A stretch of DNA of 64,000 nucleotides from CBFFRJ01 sp963530515 (GTDB taxonomy: Bacteria; Pseudomonadota; Gammaproteobacteria; Enterobacterales; Enterobacteriaceae), in NCBI GenBank assembly GCA_963530515.1, contig CAUSEC010000014.1, positions 1 to 64,000 on the forward strand, in the 5' to 3' direction. Every line of letters starts with the position of its first letter. Positions within the stretch are counted from its first letter, which is position 1. Of the stretch, positions 15,883 to 25,010 are shown in pieces. The translations under genes and the position numbers were made by a program. Under the pieces are notes generated by a model that was not told where the DNA came from, did not search any database, and was given only the letters and a program-made list of their open reading frames with translations.

Positions 15883-17341
15883 ATTGTTGGTCAACGTAAC
15901 GCCATCAGAAACGCGTGTGGCTTACATCGATGGTGGCATCCTGCAGGAGATCCACATCGAGCGTGAAGCGCGACGCGGGATCGTAGGCAATATCTACAAG
16001 GGTCGGGTAAGTCGTGTACTTCCTGGAATGCAGGCGGCTTTTGTAGATATTGGCCTGGATAAGGCGGCGTTTCTTCACGCCTCGGACATCATGCCGCATA
16101 CCGAATGCGTCGCCGGGGAAGAGCAGAAGAACTTCACCGTGCGTGACATCTCTGAACTGGTTCGTCAGGGTCAGGATCTGATGGTACAGGTCGTCAAAGA
16201 TCCGCTGGGTACCAAAGGCGCACGCCTGACGACCGACATCACCCTGCCTTCCCGCTATCTGGTGTTTATGCCTGGCGCATCCCACGTGGGCGTCTCTCAG
16301 CGTATTGAAAGTGAAGCCGAGCGCGAAAGACTCAAGCAGGTGGTAGCGGAATACTGCGATGAGCAGGGCGGTTTCATCATTCGTACGGCGGCGGAAGGGG
16401 TCTGTGAAGAGGATCTCTCTTCAGATGCGGCCTACCTTAAGCGCGTCTGGACCAAAGTGATGGAGCGTAAAAAACGCAACCAGACACGCTACAAACTGTA
16501 CGGTGAGCTGGCGCTGGCGCAGCGCGTCCTGCGCGATTTTGCCGATGCGCAGCTTGACCGGATCCGCGTCGACTCTCGCCTGACCTATGACATGCTGCTG
16601 GAATTTACCGCTGAATACATGCCGGAAATGACCAACAAAATTGAGCATTACAGCGGTCGCCAGCCTATCTTTGATCTCTTTGACGTTGAAAATGAAATTC
16701 AGCGCGCGCTGGAAAGAAAAGTTGAGCTGAAGTCCGGTGGCTACCTGGTTATTGATCAAACTGAAGCCATGACCACCGTGGATATCAATACCGGTGCCTT
16801 TGTCGGTCACCGCAATCTCGACGACACCATCTTTAACACCAATATCGAAGCGACGCAGGCCATTGCCCGTCAGCTTCGTTTACGAAATCTTGGCGGGATT
16901 ATCATTATCGACTTCATCGATATGAATAATGAAGATCACCGCCGTCGCGTACTGCATTCTCTGGAGCAGGCGCTGAGTAAGGACAGAGTGAAAACCAGCA
17001 TCAACGGTTTTTCACAACTTGGCCTGGTGGAGATGACCCGTAAACGCACCCGCGAAAGCGTTGAGCACGTGCTTTGTCATGAGTGCCCGACCTGCCATGG
17101 CCGCGGCACCGTGAAAACGGTGGAAACCGTCTGCTACGAGATCATGCGCGAAATTGTTCGCGTGCACCACGCTTACGATTCTGACCGATTCCTGGTCTAT
17201 GCTTCTCCTGCGGTGGCGGAAACCTTGAAAGGTGAAGAGTCGCACGCGCTGGCTGAGGTGGAAATCTTCGTCGGCAAGCAGGTCAAAGTGCAGATCGAAC
17301 CGCTCTATAATCAGGAGCAGTTCGACGTGGTAATGATGTAA
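15872..17341 (+). CDS. rng: Ribonuclease G
   Basis: RNase G matures the 5' end of 16S rRNA and cuts some mRNAs. The 489 residues equal E. coli Rng. An S1 RNA-binding domain (about 38 to 120) is followed by the 5'-sensor and RNase H-like catalytic domain with the metal-binding aspartates in TTVDINTGAF and IIIDFIDMNNEDHRRR, and the Zn-link CHECPTCHGRGT that joins protomers. There is no long disordered tail as in RNase E. The start inside the end of yhdE implies translational coupling. Confidence 0.99.
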   Translation: MTAELLVNVTPSETRVAYIDGGILQEIHIEREARRGIVGNIYKGRVSRVLPGMQAAFVDIGLDKAAFLHASDIMPHTECVAGEEQKNFTVRDISELVRQGQDLMVQVVKDPLGTKGARLTTDITLPSRYLVFMPGASHVGVSQRIESEAERERLKQVVAEYCDEQGGFIIRTAAEGVCEEDLSSDAAYLKRVWTKVMERKKRNQTRYKLYGELALAQRVLRDFADAQLDRIRVDSRLTYDMLLEFTAEYMPEMTNKIEHYSGRQPIFDLFDVENEIQRALERKVELKSGGYLVIDQTEAMTTVDINTGAFVGHRNLDDTIFNTNIEATQAIARQLRLRNLGGIIIIDFIDMNNEDHRRRVLHSLEQALSKDRVKTSINGFSQLGLVEMTRKRTRESVEHVLCHECPTCHGRGTVKTVETVCYEIMREIVRVHHAYDSDRFLVYASPAVAETLKGEESHALAEVEIFVGKQVKVQIEPLYNQEQFDVVMM

Positions 17342-17385
17342 GACCCAAGACGGGGTCCAGATGTTTTGCTGACAAGGAGAGGTGC

Positions 17386-20300
17386 GTGAGGCGATTGCCG
17401 GGGATTTTGCTGCTGACAGGGGCAACGCTTATCGTAATAGTGGCGTTGCTGGTGAGCGGCCTGCGTCTTGTCCTGCCTCATCTGGACACATGGCGCCCTG
17501 CGATCCTCGCCAGAATCGAGGCGCAAACGGGTGTCGTGGTTGATGCCAGTCACCTGCAGGCCAACTGGCAGAATTTCGGCCCTACCCTGGAAGTGCGCGA
17601 CGTCAGCGCGGTGCTGAATGACGGCGGCAGTCTGTCGGTTAAACGCGTCACCCTGGCGCTGGATATCTGGCAGAGCCTGCTGCACATGCGCTGGCAGTTC
17701 CGTGACCTCACCTTTTACCAGCTAGCGGTACGTACCAATACCCCTCTTCAACGCAATAACTCAGGCGATGCCATCGAAACCGATCGCATTGCCGATCTCT
17801 TTCTTCGCCAGTTCGATCATTTTGATTTACGCGACAGTAGCCTCAGTTTCCTGACGCTCTCCGGCCAGCGCGCCGAGCTCTCTATTCCCCAACTGACGTG
17901 GCTTAACAGTGACGACAGACACCGCGCGGAAGGTCAGCTTAGCTTATCCAGCCTGACCGGCCAGCATGGCATCATGCAGGTCCGAATGGATCTGCGTGAT
18001 GATAACGGCATCCTGAACAATGGCCGGCTCTGGTTGCAGGCCGATGATATTGACGTGAAGCCGTGGCTGGGCAAATGGATGCAGGACAACGTTGCGCTGG
18101 ATTCAGCCCGTTTCAGCCTGGAAGGCTGGCTGACCCTGAGCAAAGGGGAAGTGGAAAGCGGTGACGTCTGGCTGAAAAAAGGTGGGGCCAGCTGGCAGGG
18201 CGACGAGAATGTGCACCAGATGACCGTCGACAATCTGACCGCCCACGTCTCACGCCAGCAGCAGGGCTGGCAGTTCGATATTCCGGAAACACGCATTACG
18301 CTGGATGAGCGTCCCTGGCCGAAAGGCTCACTGGCGTTTGCCTGGGTTCCTGCCCAGGAAGTCGGTGGCCCGGAGGGAACCCGCAGTGATGAACTGCGCG
18401 TGCGCGCCAGTCGTCTGGAGCTGGATAATCTGGACGGTCTGCTGCCTATTGCTGAAAAAATCTCCCCGGAACTGGGCAACATCTGGCGCACCATGGACCC
18501 GTCGGGATTACTGGAAAATCTGGCGCTCGATATTCCCCTTCAGGCAACGGAAAAAACGCGTTTTCAGGCTAACTGGAAAAACATTTCCTGGCATCAGTGG
18601 CAGTTATTACCGGGTGTTGAACATCTCTCCGGAACGCTTGCCGGGAGTGTGGAAAACGGCCGCGTCACGGCGGAAATGGCGCAGGCAAAAATGCCGTACG
18701 CCACGGTCTTTCGCGCGCCACTGGAAATAGAAAAAGGCATGGCCACGCTGAACTGGCAAAAAGATGAACGCGGCTTCCAGCTGGATGGGCGCAACATCGA
18801 CGTGCAGGCGAACGCTATTCACGCCCGGGGTGATTTCCGCTATCTGCAACCGGCGGGCGACGAGCCCTGGCTTGGCATTCTGGCGGGGATCAATGTGACG
18901 GACGGCGGGCAGGCCTGGCGCTACTTCCCGGAAAATCTGATGGGCAAAGCGCTGGTGGATTACCTGAGCGCTGCAATCCAGGGTGGGCAGGCGGAAAACG
19001 CGACCCTGGTGTATGGTGGCAACCCGAAGCTCTTCCCGTATAAACATAATGAAGGACAATTCGAGGTCCTGGTGCCGCTGCGCAATGCGACCTTTGCCTT
19101 CCAGCCTGACTGGCCCGCGCTGAAGAATTTTGATATCTCGCTCGATTTCATCAACGATGGATTGTGGATGAAGACCGACAGCGTCGCGCTGGGTGGTGTA
19201 AAAGCCACCAACCTGACGGCCATCATTCCTGACTATCTGAAAGAAAAACTGCTGATCGATGCGGATATCAACGGGCCAGGCAAAGCCGTAGGGCCCTATT
19301 TCAAAGAGACGCCGCTTAAAGATACGCTTTCAACTGCGCTTGATGAGTTGCAGCTCGACGGCGATGTGAATGCTCGCTTACATCTCGACATCCCGCTGGA
19401 CGGTAAGATGACGACCGCGAAAGGCGACGTCACGCTGAACCACAACAATCTGTTCATTAAGCCAATTAACAGCACGGTTAACGATTTGCGCGGCACGTTC
19501 AGTTTCGTGAATGGCAACCTGAAAAGCGAGCCGTTGCAGGCAACCTGGTTTAATCAGCCACTGAATATCGATTTCACCACCACGGAAGGCGAAAAGGCCT
19601 ATCAGGTGGCGGTGAATCTGGATGGAAACTGGCAGCCAGCACGAACAGGCGTGTTACCCAAACAGTTAAACGATGCGCTCAGCGGCAGCCTCGGCTGGAA
19701 AGGAAAGGTGGATATCGAACTGCCTTACCGTGCAGAAGCGCGCTATGCGGTTAACCTTGATGGCGATTTAACCAACATCACCAGTAAACTCCCCCCGCCG
19801 ATGGATAAAGCATCGGGTAAAGCCCTGCCCGTGAGGCTCAAGGTGGAAGGGAACCTGCACAGCTTTGAACTGACCGGCAGTGCGGGGGGAAATAACCATT
19901 TTAACAGCCGCTGGCTGCTCAATAATAAGCTGACGCTCGATCGTGCCATATGGGCCTCGGATAGCCACACGGTGCCGCCGCTCCCGGATGAAGAAGGGGT
20001 GGAACTGAACCTGCCTGCGATGAACGGTGCCCAATGGCTGGCGCTGTTCCGCCAGGGCGTGGCTTCTAACGTCAGTGACTCAACGGCCTTCCCGTCGCGC
20101 ATCACTTTACGCACGCCTGCGCTCACGCTGGGCGGGCAGCAGTGGAATAACCTGAGCCTCGTCTCAACGCCGCAACCTTCCGGTTCAATCATCGAAGCGC
20201 AGGGACGAGAGATTAACGGTACCTTCACGCTGCGCGACAACGCGCCCTGGGAAGCGGCGATTCGCTATCTCTACTACAACCCAACAGCGACCTCTTCTGA

Positions 20301-21195
20301 CGACAACGACATTTCGTCGCCGACGACCTTGCTGCGCGGCAAATCTCAGGTGGATTTCACCGGTTGGCCTGACCTGCAACTGCGCTGCGCGGAGTGCTGG
20401 CTATGGGGGCAAAAATACGGTCGGATCGACGGTGACTTTGCTATCAAAGGTGACACCCTGACGTTAACCAACGGGTTGATGGACAGTGGCTTCGCCCGCC
20501 TGACGGCCGGCGGCGAGTGGGTTAACCGTGCCGGAGGGGAACGTACGTCCATCAAAGGGACGTTAAAAGGCGACAAAATTGACGCCGCGATGGGCTTCTT
20601 TGGTATCTCAACCCCGATGCGTAACGCCTCTTTTGACGTGGACTACGATCTGCACTGGCGCAGTCCGCCGTGGCAGCCTCAGGAAGAATCACTGAACGGC
20701 ATCCTGCGCAGCCGTCTGGGCAAAGGGGAAATCAGGGAAGTCAGCACCGGGCATGCCGGGCAACTGCTGCGTCTGTTCAGTGTGGATGCGCTGCTGCGCA
20801 AGCTGCGTTTTGATTTCAGTGATACCTTCAGTAACGACGCATTCTTCTTTGACTCCATCCGCAGTGCGGCCTGGATAAAAGATGGCGTGCTGCACACCGA
20901 TGACACGCTGGTGGACGGGCTTGAGGCCGATATTGCGATGAAAGGCTCGGTCGATCTGGTGAAACGCCAGCTTAATGTTGAAGCCGTCGTTGCCCCTGAA
21001 ATTTCAGCCACCGTGGGCGTGGCGGCGGCGTTTGCGGTCAACCCGATTGTGGGGGCGGCGGTGTTCGCGGCCAGTAAAGTGCTGGGGCCGCTGTGGAACA
21101 AAGTCTCTATCCTGCGCTATCAGATTACCGGCCCGGTAGACAGACCGCAGATCAACGAAGTGCTTCGTGAGGCACGTGCTGAGAAAAAGCAATGA
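17386..21195 (+). CDS. yhdP: AsmA-like envelope phospholipid transport protein YhdP
   Basis: YhdP is one of the large AsmA-like proteins (with TamB and YdbH) that bridge inner and outer membrane and move phospholipids. The 1269-residue protein has one N-terminal membrane anchor (residues 8 to 28, LLLTGATLIVIVALLVSGL) and then a very long beta-rich groove; the C-terminal AsmA2-type region includes DIAMKGSVDLVKRQLNVEAVV and an alanine/glycine-rich helix (AAAFAVNPIVGAAVFAASKVLG). GTG 17386 was chosen because AAGGAGAG lies upstream and the length fits E. coli (1266). It follows rng by 44 bases and precedes tldD. Confidence 0.97.
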   Translation: MRRLPGILLLTGATLIVIVALLVSGLRLVLPHLDTWRPAILARIEAQTGVVVDASHLQANWQNFGPTLEVRDVSAVLNDGGSLSVKRVTLALDIWQSLLHMRWQFRDLTFYQLAVRTNTPLQRNNSGDAIETDRIADLFLRQFDHFDLRDSSLSFLTLSGQRAELSIPQLTWLNSDDRHRAEGQLSLSSLTGQHGIMQVRMDLRDDNGILNNGRLWLQADDIDVKPWLGKWMQDNVALDSARFSLEGWLTLSKGEVESGDVWLKKGGASWQGDENVHQMTVDNLTAHVSRQQQGWQFDIPETRITLDERPWPKGSLAFAWVPAQEVGGPEGTRSDELRVRASRLELDNLDGLLPIAEKISPELGNIWRTMDPSGLLENLALDIPLQATEKTRFQANWKNISWHQWQLLPGVEHLSGTLAGSVENGRVTAEMAQAKMPYATVFRAPLEIEKGMATLNWQKDERGFQLDGRNIDVQANAIHARGDFRYLQPAGDEPWLGILAGINVTDGGQAWRYFPENLMGKALVDYLSAAIQGGQAENATLVYGGNPKLFPYKHNEGQFEVLVPLRNATFAFQPDWPALKNFDISLDFINDGLWMKTDSVALGGVKATNLTAIIPDYLKEKLLIDADINGPGKAVGPYFKETPLKDTLSTALDELQLDGDVNARLHLDIPLDGKMTTAKGDVTLNHNNLFIKPINSTVNDLRGTFSFVNGNLKSEPLQATWFNQPLNIDFTTTEGEKAYQVAVNLDGNWQPARTGVLPKQLNDALSGSLGWKGKVDIELPYRAEARYAVNLDGDLTNITSKLPPPMDKASGKALPVRLKVEGNLHSFELTGSAGGNNHFNSRWLLNNKLTLDRAIWASDSHTVPPLPDEEGVELNLPAMNGAQWLALFRQGVASNVSDSTAFPSRITLRTPALTLGGQQWNNLSLVSTPQPSGSIIEAQGREINGTFTLRDNAPWEAAIRYLYYNPTATSSDDNDISSPTTLLRGKSQVDFTGWPDLQLRCAECWLWGQKYGRIDGDFAIKGDTLTLTNGLMDSGFARLTAGGEWVNRAGGERTSIKGTLKGDKIDAAMGFFGISTPMRNASFDVDYDLHWRSPPWQPQEESLNGILRSRLGKGEIREVSTGHAGQLLRLFSVDALLRKLRFDFSDTFSNDAFFFDSIRSAAWIKDGVLHTDDTLVDGLEADIAMKGSVDLVKRQLNVEAVVAPEISATVGVAAAFAVNPIVGAAVFAASKVLGPLWNKVSILRYQITGPVDRPQINEVLREARAEKKQ

Positions 21196-21278
21196 TTTGA
21201 CGGCATCTAAGAATTGCCTCAATCTTCTTATATGACATTTTTACTGCCCTTCGCGGCGGCAACAACGAGTAGCTAACG

Positions 21279-22724
21279 ATGAGTCTGAATCTGGTAAGTG
21301 AACAATTACTGGCAGCAAATGGCCTGAGCCATCAGGATCTGTTTTCCATTCTCGGCCAGCTGACTGAACGTCGACTCGACTATGGCGATCTCTATTTTCA
21401 GTCGAGCTATCACGAGTCCTGGGTGCTGGAAGACAGCATTATCAAAGACGGTTCGTACAACATCGACCAGGGCGTCGGCGTACGGGCGGTCAGCGGTGAG
21501 AAAACCGGATTTGCCTACGCCGACCAAATCAGCCTGCTGGCGCTGGAGCAAAGTGCCCAGGCTGCACGCACCATCGTGCGCGATGCGGGCGATGGCCGGG
21601 TGCAGACGCTGGGTGCCATCGAGCACAGCGGGCTCTACGCCAGTATCGACCCGCTGCAGAGCATGAGCCGCGAAGAGAAGCTGGATATTTTGCGTCGGGT
21701 GGACAAAGTTGCCCGTGCGACCGATAAACGCGTACAGGAAGTGACGGCCAGCCTGACCGGCGTCTACGAACTCATTCTGGTGGCGGCGACCGACGGGACG
21801 CTGGCGGCGGACGTTCGTCCGTTGGTGCGTCTGTCCGTTAGCGTGCAGGTGGAAGATGACGGCAAGCGTGAGCGTGGCTCCAGCGGCGGCGGCGGACGTT
21901 TTGGCTACGACTGGTTCCTGAAGGACGAAGACGGTGACGTTCGTGCGGATGTCTGGGCAAGAGAAGCGGTGCGTATGGCGCTGGTGAATCTCTCTGCGGT
22001 GGCAGCACCTGCCGGAACCATGCCGGTGGTACTGGGCGCGGGCTGGCCGGGCGTATTGCTGCATGAAGCGGTCGGTCATGGCCTGGAAGGCGACTTTAAC
22101 CGCCGTGGAACCTCTGTTTTCAGTGGTCAAATGGGCCAACTGGTGGCCTCTGAGCTTTGTACTATCGTTGACGACGGCACCATGGCCGATCGCCGTGGTT
22201 CGGTTTCAATTGATGATGAAGGCACGCCGGGTCAGTACAACGTATTGATCGAAAACGGGATTCTTAAAGGTTACATGCAGGACAAACTGAACGCGCGTTT
22301 AATGGGCGTTGCGCCGACCGGTAACGGCCGCCGTGAATCTTATGCCCATCTGCCAATGCCGCGTATGACCAACACCTACATGCTGGCGGGCAAATCCACG
22401 CCGCAAGAGATTATCGAATCCGTTGAGTTTGGGATTTATGCACCAAACTTTGGCGGCGGGCAGGTGGATATCACCTCCGGTAAATTCGTCTTCTCCACCT
22501 CTGAGGCTTACCTGATCGAGAAAGGGAAAGTGACCAAACCGGTGAAAGGCGCCACGCTTATCGGATCCGGCATCGAAGCGATGCAGCAGGTATCGATGGT
22601 GGGGAACGATCTGAAACTGGATAAAGGCGTTGGGGTGTGCGGCAAAGAAGGCCAGAGTCTGCCGGTAGGCGTCGGTCAGCCGACGTTGAAAGTCGATAAC
22701 CTGACCGTCGGCGGTACTGCCTGA
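21279..22724 (+). CDS. tldD: Metalloprotease subunit TldD
   Basis: TldD forms a heterodimeric zinc protease with TldE (PmbA), acting on unfolded peptides, including microcin B17 maturation and CcdA degradation. The 481 residues equal E. coli TldD. The catalytic HExxxH is visible as LLHEAVGHGLEGDFNRRG in the middle of the protein, and the third ligand region lies in the C-terminal half (ESVEFGIYAPNFGGGQVDITSG). TldE is encoded elsewhere. It follows yhdP by 84 bases and ends against aaeR. Confidence 0.98.
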   Translation: MSLNLVSEQLLAANGLSHQDLFSILGQLTERRLDYGDLYFQSSYHESWVLEDSIIKDGSYNIDQGVGVRAVSGEKTGFAYADQISLLALEQSAQAARTIVRDAGDGRVQTLGAIEHSGLYASIDPLQSMSREEKLDILRRVDKVARATDKRVQEVTASLTGVYELILVAATDGTLAADVRPLVRLSVSVQVEDDGKRERGSSGGGGRFGYDWFLKDEDGDVRADVWAREAVRMALVNLSAVAAPAGTMPVVLGAGWPGVLLHEAVGHGLEGDFNRRGTSVFSGQMGQLVASELCTIVDDGTMADRRGSVSIDDEGTPGQYNVLIENGILKGYMQDKLNARLMGVAPTGNGRRESYAHLPMPRMTNTYMLAGKSTPQEIIESVEFGIYAPNFGGGQVDITSGKFVFSTSEAYLIEKGKVTKPVKGATLIGSGIEAMQQVSMVGNDLKLDKGVGVCGKEGQSLPVGVGQPTLKVDNLTVGGTA

Positions 22725-22735
22725 TATCCTGCTCG

Positions 22736-22760
22736 TGCCCTCATCCCGGTGATGAGGGCA
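22736..22760 (+). terminator. Hairpin between convergent tldD and aaeR
   Basis: Perfect 10-base arms TGCCCTCATC (22736-22745) and GATGAGGGCA (22751-22760). The following T tract is short, so it may work with rho or serve both strands. Confidence 0.6.
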
Positions 22761-23684
22761 TTACAACCCTCGTCCCTGCATCCCCTGATACAACTTCGCC
22801 ACGCCCACAAAATACTCCGTCAGATAGTTAATACAGACCTGAACCTTCAGCGGCAGTTTGTCTTTTTGCGTGTACAGTGCCCACACCGGGCGAGGATCGG
22901 CCTGGTAACGGGTAAACAGGATCTCCAGGTTGCCATTGTTGATCTCCTCGATCACCCACATCAGCGGGACGTAGGCGATGCCTGCCCCAGCTATCAGCCA
23001 GCGCGAAAGCGTCATCGGATCGTTGGTCACAAATCGCCCCTGCGGGATCAGACGCGTCGAGATCCCTTCCGGCGCGATCAGCTCGAATTCGTTATCGGGG
23101 CGCACGCTGTATTCCAGCCAGGAGTGGTTAACGAGGTCGGCGGGTTTTTCCGGCACGCCATATTGCGCCAGATAGCTTTTGGCCGCACACACCACCATCG
23201 GCATCGCCCCCAGTCGACGGGAGAACAGGCTGGAGTCCTGCAACGCACCGACGCGAATCACCACGTCCAGACCATCGGCAATCAGATCCGGGGCCGGAAT
23301 ACCGGTGACCAGATTGATGGAGAGACCGGGGTACTCCTTCAGCATCTCTGCCGTCATTTTAGCGAGGACATTTTGCGCCATCGTTGAAGAGCAACCGATG
23401 CGCAGCGTGCCAATCGGAGTGTTGTTGAACGCATACAACTGCTCGTGAACGTCCTGCACTTCAAACAGCATGCGGCGGCAGCCCTGATAGTAAATCTTGC
23501 CCGCTTCGGTAAGTCCCAGGCTGCGTGTGCTACGGTTGAGCAATTTCACCTGCAGCTCATCTTCCAGTTTCGCCACCGTCTGACTGATAGATGAGACACT
23601 CATTTGCAACTGTTTCGCCGCTGCCGTGAAGGAGCCTTGCTCCACCACTTTGGCAAACACCGACATACGTTTTAGTCGTTCCAT
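22761..23684 (-). CDS. aaeR: LysR-type regulator AaeR
   Basis: AaeR controls the divergent aaeXAB efflux operon in response to aromatic carboxylates such as p-hydroxybenzoate. The 307-residue protein has the LysR winged helix-turn-helix at residues 5 to 65 (SFTAAAKQLQMSVSSISQTVAKLEDEL) and a periplasmic-binding-like effector domain (about 90 to 295). It is transcribed away from aaeX across a 177-base intergenic region, the classical LysR layout. It is close to E. coli AaeR in length and context. Confidence 0.94.
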   Translation of the reverse strand: MERLKRMSVFAKVVEQGSFTAAAKQLQMSVSSISQTVAKLEDELQVKLLNRSTRSLGLTEAGKIYYQGCRRMLFEVQDVHEQLYAFNNTPIGTLRIGCSSTMAQNVLAKMTAEMLKEYPGLSINLVTGIPAPDLIADGLDVVIRVGALQDSSLFSRRLGAMPMVVCAAKSYLAQYGVPEKPADLVNHSWLEYSVRPDNEFELIAPEGISTRLIPQGRFVTNDPMTLSRWLIAGAGIAYVPLMWVIEEINNGNLEILFTRYQADPRPVWALYTQKDKLPLKVQVCINYLTEYFVGVAKLYQGMQGRGL

Positions 23685-23702
23685 TATTCACTCTGGCTTA
23701 AA

Positions 23703-23718
23703 AGTGATTTAGATCACA
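23703..23718. promoter_or_regulatory. Putative CRP site between aaeR and aaeX
   Basis: AGTGATTTAGATCACA fits the CRP consensus TGTGA-N6-TCACA at nine of ten positions. It lies 19 bases upstream of the aaeR start and about 145 bases upstream of aaeX. Function is inference. Confidence 0.5.
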
Positions 23719-23861
23719 TAATATAGATAACAGCATAACAGTTACGTTAATATACTATTCGCTGAATAATTAACGTATCGCTCTCGCCTGGCTTGCTCTC
23801 TGCTCCGCGGCGGTACGGATAAGAAATATTGTCGCCTGCACTCTCTCTAATCAAGGTCAAC

Positions 23862-24065
23862 ATGAGTCTGTTTCCCGTTATCGTGGTGTTCGGTTTGTCG
23901 TTCCCACCGATTTTCTTCGAATTGCTTTTGTCACTGGCGATCTTCTGGCTGGTGCGCCGCATGCTGATCCCAACCGGGATCTACGACTTCGTCTGGCATC
24001 CGGCACTGTTTAATACCGCGCTCTACTGCTGCTTGTTTTATCTGCTGTCGCGCCTGTTTGCTTGA
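23862..24065 (+). CDS. aaeX: Small membrane protein AaeX
   Basis: A 67-residue DUF1656 protein with two membrane helices (about 3 to 28 and 43 to 64). It precedes the AaeAB efflux pump genes in this operon in all enterobacteria I recall; its role is unknown. ATG 23862 (MSLFPVIVVFG) gives exactly the E. coli length; an 11-codon longer frame lacks a ribosome site. It ends 8 bases before the aaeA start. Confidence 0.96.
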   Translation: MSLFPVIVVFGLSFPPIFFELLLSLAIFWLVRRMLIPTGIYDFVWHPALFNTALYCCLFYLLSRLFA

Positions 24066-24072
24066 GGTAGAA

Positions 24073-25005
24073 GTGAAAACACTAACAAGAAATCTCTCCC
24101 GTACTGCTATTACCGTCGTGCTCGTTATCCTCGCGTTCATCGCTATTTTCCGCGCCTGGGTTTACTACACCGAATCGCCATGGACCCGTGACGCCCGCTT
24201 TAGTGCCGATGTGGTGGCAATCGCCCCTGACGTCGCGGGTCTCATTACCGCCGTGAATGTTCACGATAACCAACTCGTGAAAGCAAACCAGGTGCTTTTT
24301 ACCATCGACCAGCCGCGTTACCAGAAAGCGCTGGAAGAAGCCGAAGCCGATGTTTCCTATTACGAAGCGCTGGCCAGTGAAAAGCGTCGGGAAGCCGGAC
24401 GCCGCAACCAGCTGGGTGTGCAGGCGATGTCCCGTGAAGAGATAGACCAGGCCAACAACGTGCTGCAAACCGTGTTGCATCAACTGGCAAAAGCGCAGGC
24501 CACTCGCGACCTGGCGAAGCTGGACCTTGAGCGCACCGTGATTCGCGCCCCGGCAGACGGCTGGGTCACCAACCTCAACGTCTACTCCGGTGAGTTCATT
24601 ACCCGCGGTTCAACAGCCGTGGCGCTGGTCAAACAAAACTCGTTCTACGTGCTGGCCTACCTTGAAGAGACCAAGCTGGAAGGCGTGCGTCCGGGATACC
24701 GCGCGGAAATCACTCCGCTGGGCAGTAATCGCGTGCTCAAAGGCACCGTCGACAGCGTGGCGGCCGGGGTAACCAACGCCAGCAGCAGCAGCGACAGCAA
24801 AGGCATGGCGACCATCGATTCCAACCTTGAATGGGTTCGTTTGGCGCAGCGCGTGCCGGTACGTATTCATCTTGACGAACAGCAGGGCAATTTGTGGCCT
24901 GCCGGGACGACGGCGACGGTGGTGGTGACCGGTAAAAATGACCGTGATGAAACCCACGACTCGTTCTTCCGCAAACTGGCGCATCGCCTGCGTGAGATGG
25001 GTTAA
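24073..25005 (+). CDS. aaeA: p-Hydroxybenzoate efflux pump, membrane fusion protein AaeA
   Basis: AaeA is the HlyD-type periplasmic adaptor that links the inner membrane pump AaeB to an outer membrane channel for export of hydroxylated aromatic acids. GTG 24073 gives 310 residues as in E. coli, with TTGAGGTAGAA upstream. One N-terminal membrane segment (12 to 32), a biotinyl-lipoyl-like half (VVAIAPDVAGLITAVNVHDNQLV), a helical hairpin (100 to 160) and the second lipoyl half (IRAPADGWVTNLNVYSGEFITRG) are visible. aaeB starts 5 bases after its stop. Confidence 0.97.
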   Translation: MKTLTRNLSRTAITVVLVILAFIAIFRAWVYYTESPWTRDARFSADVVAIAPDVAGLITAVNVHDNQLVKANQVLFTIDQPRYQKALEEAEADVSYYEALASEKRREAGRRNQLGVQAMSREEIDQANNVLQTVLHQLAKAQATRDLAKLDLERTVIRAPADGWVTNLNVYSGEFITRGSTAVALVKQNSFYVLAYLEETKLEGVRPGYRAEITPLGSNRVLKGTVDSVAAGVTNASSSSDSKGMATIDSNLEWVRLAQRVPVRIHLDEQQGNLWPAGTTATVVVTGKNDRDETHDSFFRKLAHRLREMG

Positions 25006-25010
25006 TCGCG

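Noticed and set aside
21306..22139. A 277-codon leftward frame opposite tldD
   Set aside because: Histidine- and arginine-rich shadow typical of antisense frames in GC-rich genes.
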